DNA from: CAZWUL01 sp964636625
GTDB lineage: Bacteria > Atribacterota > Phoenicimicrobiia > Phoenicimicrobiales > Stramentimicrobiaceae
NCBI GenBank assembly: GCA_964636625.1
Contig: CAZWUL010000054.1
Span: 1 to 6,956 of the forward strand
Reading direction: 5' to 3'
Length of the DNA stretch: 6,956 nt
Shown: positions 5,825 to 6,956 of the stretch, in pieces
How positions within the stretch are numbered: the stretch's first letter is position 1
How the letters are laid out: each line of letters starts with the position of its first letter
Program-made: the position numbers and the translations under genes
The notes under the pieces: model-generated
Seen by the model: only the letters and a program-made list of their open reading frames with translations
What the model was told of the DNA's origin: nothing
The model's database searches: none

Positions 5825-6670
5825 TTAAATAATTGAAATTTCTTGCTGTTCTAGTGCTGGGCTAAAGAACATAATTTCATTCCCGTTTTTGAATCTATTG
5901 GCTGTATATCGGAGGTTATATCTCTGATACTCAATATTTTTGTACATGTCAATAATTTCATCAGCGTTATCATAAGACACTAGCCAGAATAAATCGATAT
6001 TCTTTGTTAAGAAATTTGCGATATCTCTATGATTCTTTTCCCCATAATAATTTTCATAAAGTTTTTTCCCTTTATAATAATAAGGCGGATCAAGATAGAT
6101 CAATGTTTTTTCGGGTAGTTTTCTTGCTTTCTCATTTAAAAAAATCAATGCATCTTTTCTGGATAATATAATCCGATCTGCAAATTTTTTTATTTGTCTT
6201 ATTCTAGGTATAAGATTCTGTTTCTTAAATCTGGAATCCACCTTGTACCGACTATTCTGTTTTTTTCCCCCTAATACACCTGCTTGTAATATACCCGAAA
6301 AGTTTGTTCTATTTAAGAAAAAAGTCGCGAATCCTAGTTCGAGTATTGATTCCTTTTCTTGATTAAAAAATATATTTCTCTGTCTATGCCACTCATCTAT
6401 GGTTATATCCGTGTCTTCGATCATTTGACATAAATAATCATTGAAATTTAATACAGAATACCAGAATGCATAAATTGGCTTACTTATATCATTAATATAA
6501 ACTTTCTCACATATATTTTCCATTAATAAACGAAGTGCTATTGCTGCACCACCAGCATATGGTTCAACGTAACACCCATTAAGTAATCTATTATCAAGAA
6601 TTACAGAATAAATGAAATTATATAGGTTATTTTTCCCACCAGGAAATCTAAGGGGCGAATAATATTCCAT
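5825..6670 (-). CDS. D12-class DNA N6-adenine methyltransferase (Dam-like, 281 aa)
   Basis: It transfers a methyl group from S-adenosylmethionine to adenine N6 in a specific DNA site. D12-class motifs, numbered from the ATG at 6670, are LRFPGGK (7-13), the SAM-binding VEPYAGGAA (35-43), IND (59-61), FFLNRTNFSGI (117-127), the KVDSRFKKQNLI segment (143-154), the catalytic LDPPYYYKG (193-201; motif IV DPPY) and VSYDNADEI (231-239). Length and motif order are those of a complete, active-looking enzyme. MEYYSPLRFPGGK is a typical family N-terminus, so I chose ATG 6670; a TTG at 6700 in frame would add ten residues. Neither has a clear RBS. The recognition site cannot be deduced; GATC is the best-known specificity of the class, but not the only one. 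It runs convergent to the operon with a 25-base gap and has no restriction endonuclease beside it in the window. It is therefore an orphan methylase, or a partner of something outside the window or of the operon itself. Confidence 0.9.
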   Translation of the reverse strand: MEYYSPLRFPGGKNNLYNFIYSVILDNRLLNGCYVEPYAGGAAIALRLLMENICEKVYINDISKPIYAFWYSVLNFNDYLCQMIEDTDITIDEWHRQRNIFFNQEKESILELGFATFFLNRTNFSGILQAGVLGGKKQNSRYKVDSRFKKQNLIPRIRQIKKFADRIILSRKDALIFLNEKARKLPEKTLIYLDPPYYYKGKKLYENYYGEKNHRDIANFLTKNIDLFWLVSYDNADEIIDMYKNIEYQRYNLRYTANRFKNGNEIMFFSPALEQQEISII

Positions 6671-6720
6671 GAGTAAATAATAACACAAACTCTGAAACAA
6701 CCTACTGCCTAAACTAAGGA

Positions 6721-6789
6721 TTAGTAAAAATTTTTAACACTTGTGTGTTTGCCATTAAGAAAGGTTACAAATCGTTTTAGTAAAAATTT
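6721..6789. repeat. Short repeats upstream of the methyltransferase gene
   Basis: The 161 bases between the methyltransferase start and the right-edge reading frame hold no gene I can support. TTAGTAAAAATTT is present twice in direct orientation, at 6721-6733 and 6777-6789. The first copy merges into a 12-base palindrome TAAAAATTTTTA (6725-6736), followed by a small dyad AACAC/GTGTT around TTGT (6736-6749). They lie 51-119 bases upstream of the methyltransferase start, so they could be regulator sites for it. I see no convincing -10/-35 pair on the minus strand. Confidence 0.45.
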
Positions 6790-6831
6790 GTTGTTTAAGA
6801 AATCTCATAGAGTATAAGTATTCAAGCAAAC

Positions 6832-6956
6832 CTATATATTGACCGTAGGCAAGATGTTAAAGTCTGTATGCTCATTTTTGGCTTCTGAGAAATCGTATAA
6901 GACCTCCGCCACCTCCGCGCTCATCGGCCCTTTGCGTAACGCCGCCAACAGCCGGT
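6832..6956 (-). CDS. Possible 3' end of an unrecognised gene running off the right edge
   Basis: An uninterrupted minus-strand frame of 40 codons enters from the right edge and stops at TAG (6832-6834). It begins RLLAALRKGPMSAEVAEVLY, then DFSEAKNEHTDF, and ends NILPTVNI. The first 20 residues resemble the start of a winged helix-turn-helix (LL-x-AL-x-x-GPMS-x-EVAEVL), and their codons nearly all end in G or C. The rest lies in AT-rich DNA and no longer looks like that fold. This may be a gene whose 3' end was replaced where the island joined the chromosome. The frame is short, and the plus strand is also open here with equally G/C-rich third positions, so the strand is not proven. Without sequence beyond the edge I cannot name it. 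Confidence 0.35.
   Translation of the reverse strand, partial: RLLAALRKGPMSAEVAEVLYDFSEAKNEHTDFNILPTVNI

Noticed and set aside
54..6836. TATAGGTTT at 54-62 and its reverse complement AAACCTATA at 6828-6836, as possible terminal inverted repeats of a mobile element
   Set aside because: Only nine bases match, with no extension into neighbouring sequence, no flanking duplication and no functional transposase between them. This is compatible with chance in AT-rich DNA.
1..6956. CRISPR array, tRNA, rRNA, riboswitch or retron-type RNA
   Set aside because: No regularly spaced repeats, cloverleaf-like segments, rRNA signatures or reverse transcriptase motifs were seen on reading either strand.

Overview
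The window is AT-rich (roughly 30% G+C through the genes). It has AT-biased codons, a strong GGAGG-type ribosome binding site before the first gene, and gene types that suggest a low-G+C Gram-positive bacterium (Bacillota, Bacillus/Paenibacillus-like). This is inference from composition and style; no marker gene fixes the taxon. The last 56 bases rise abruptly to 39/56 G+C, against 23/60 and 13/60 in the two preceding 60-base blocks, so the AT-rich cassette probably sits as an accessory island beside more G+C-rich DNA.

Layout: (1) 133-1260 (+) encodes an unrecognised multi-pass membrane protein behind a plausible extended -10 promoter and a strong RBS. (2) After a 131-base gap, four tightly packed + strand genes form an apparent operon. 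1392-2915 encodes an HD-domain protein with a C-terminal ParB/sulfiredoxin-like domain. 2912-4138 is joined to it by an ATGA overlap and encodes an HD domain fused to a divergent thymidylate-kinase-like domain. 4146-5462 encodes a protein with an IS5/IS1182-transposase-like N-terminus (DUF772 type) and a C-terminal NUDIX hydrolase. 5437-5799 overlaps it by 26 bases and encodes a 120-residue helical protein of unknown function. (3) Convergent on the minus strand, 5825-6670 encodes a solitary D12-class DNA N6-adenine methyltransferase. (4) A small AT-rich intergenic region with short repeats follows. (5) At the right edge is the 3' end of a possible minus-strand gene crossing the composition step.

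How the genes may work together: the operon encodes two HD phosphohydrolase-like domains, one nucleoside-monophosphate-kinase-like domain and one NUDIX pyrophosphohydrolase. A DNA- or nucleotide-binding ParB-like module and a transposase-derived, presumably DNA-binding, module are attached to two of them. The simplest reading is a nucleotide-processing system (making, removing or sensing a free or modified nucleotide). It could be a conflict or anti-phage system, a phage-derived nucleotide-modification pathway, or a nucleotide-sanitising pathway. That joint function is inference. No reverse transcriptase, nuclease effector, toxin pore, CRISPR array, tRNA or rRNA was seen.

The most unusual sequence feature is a near-perfect 36-base palindrome (16-base arms, 4-base centre) inside the transposase-like/NUDIX gene at 4454-4489.
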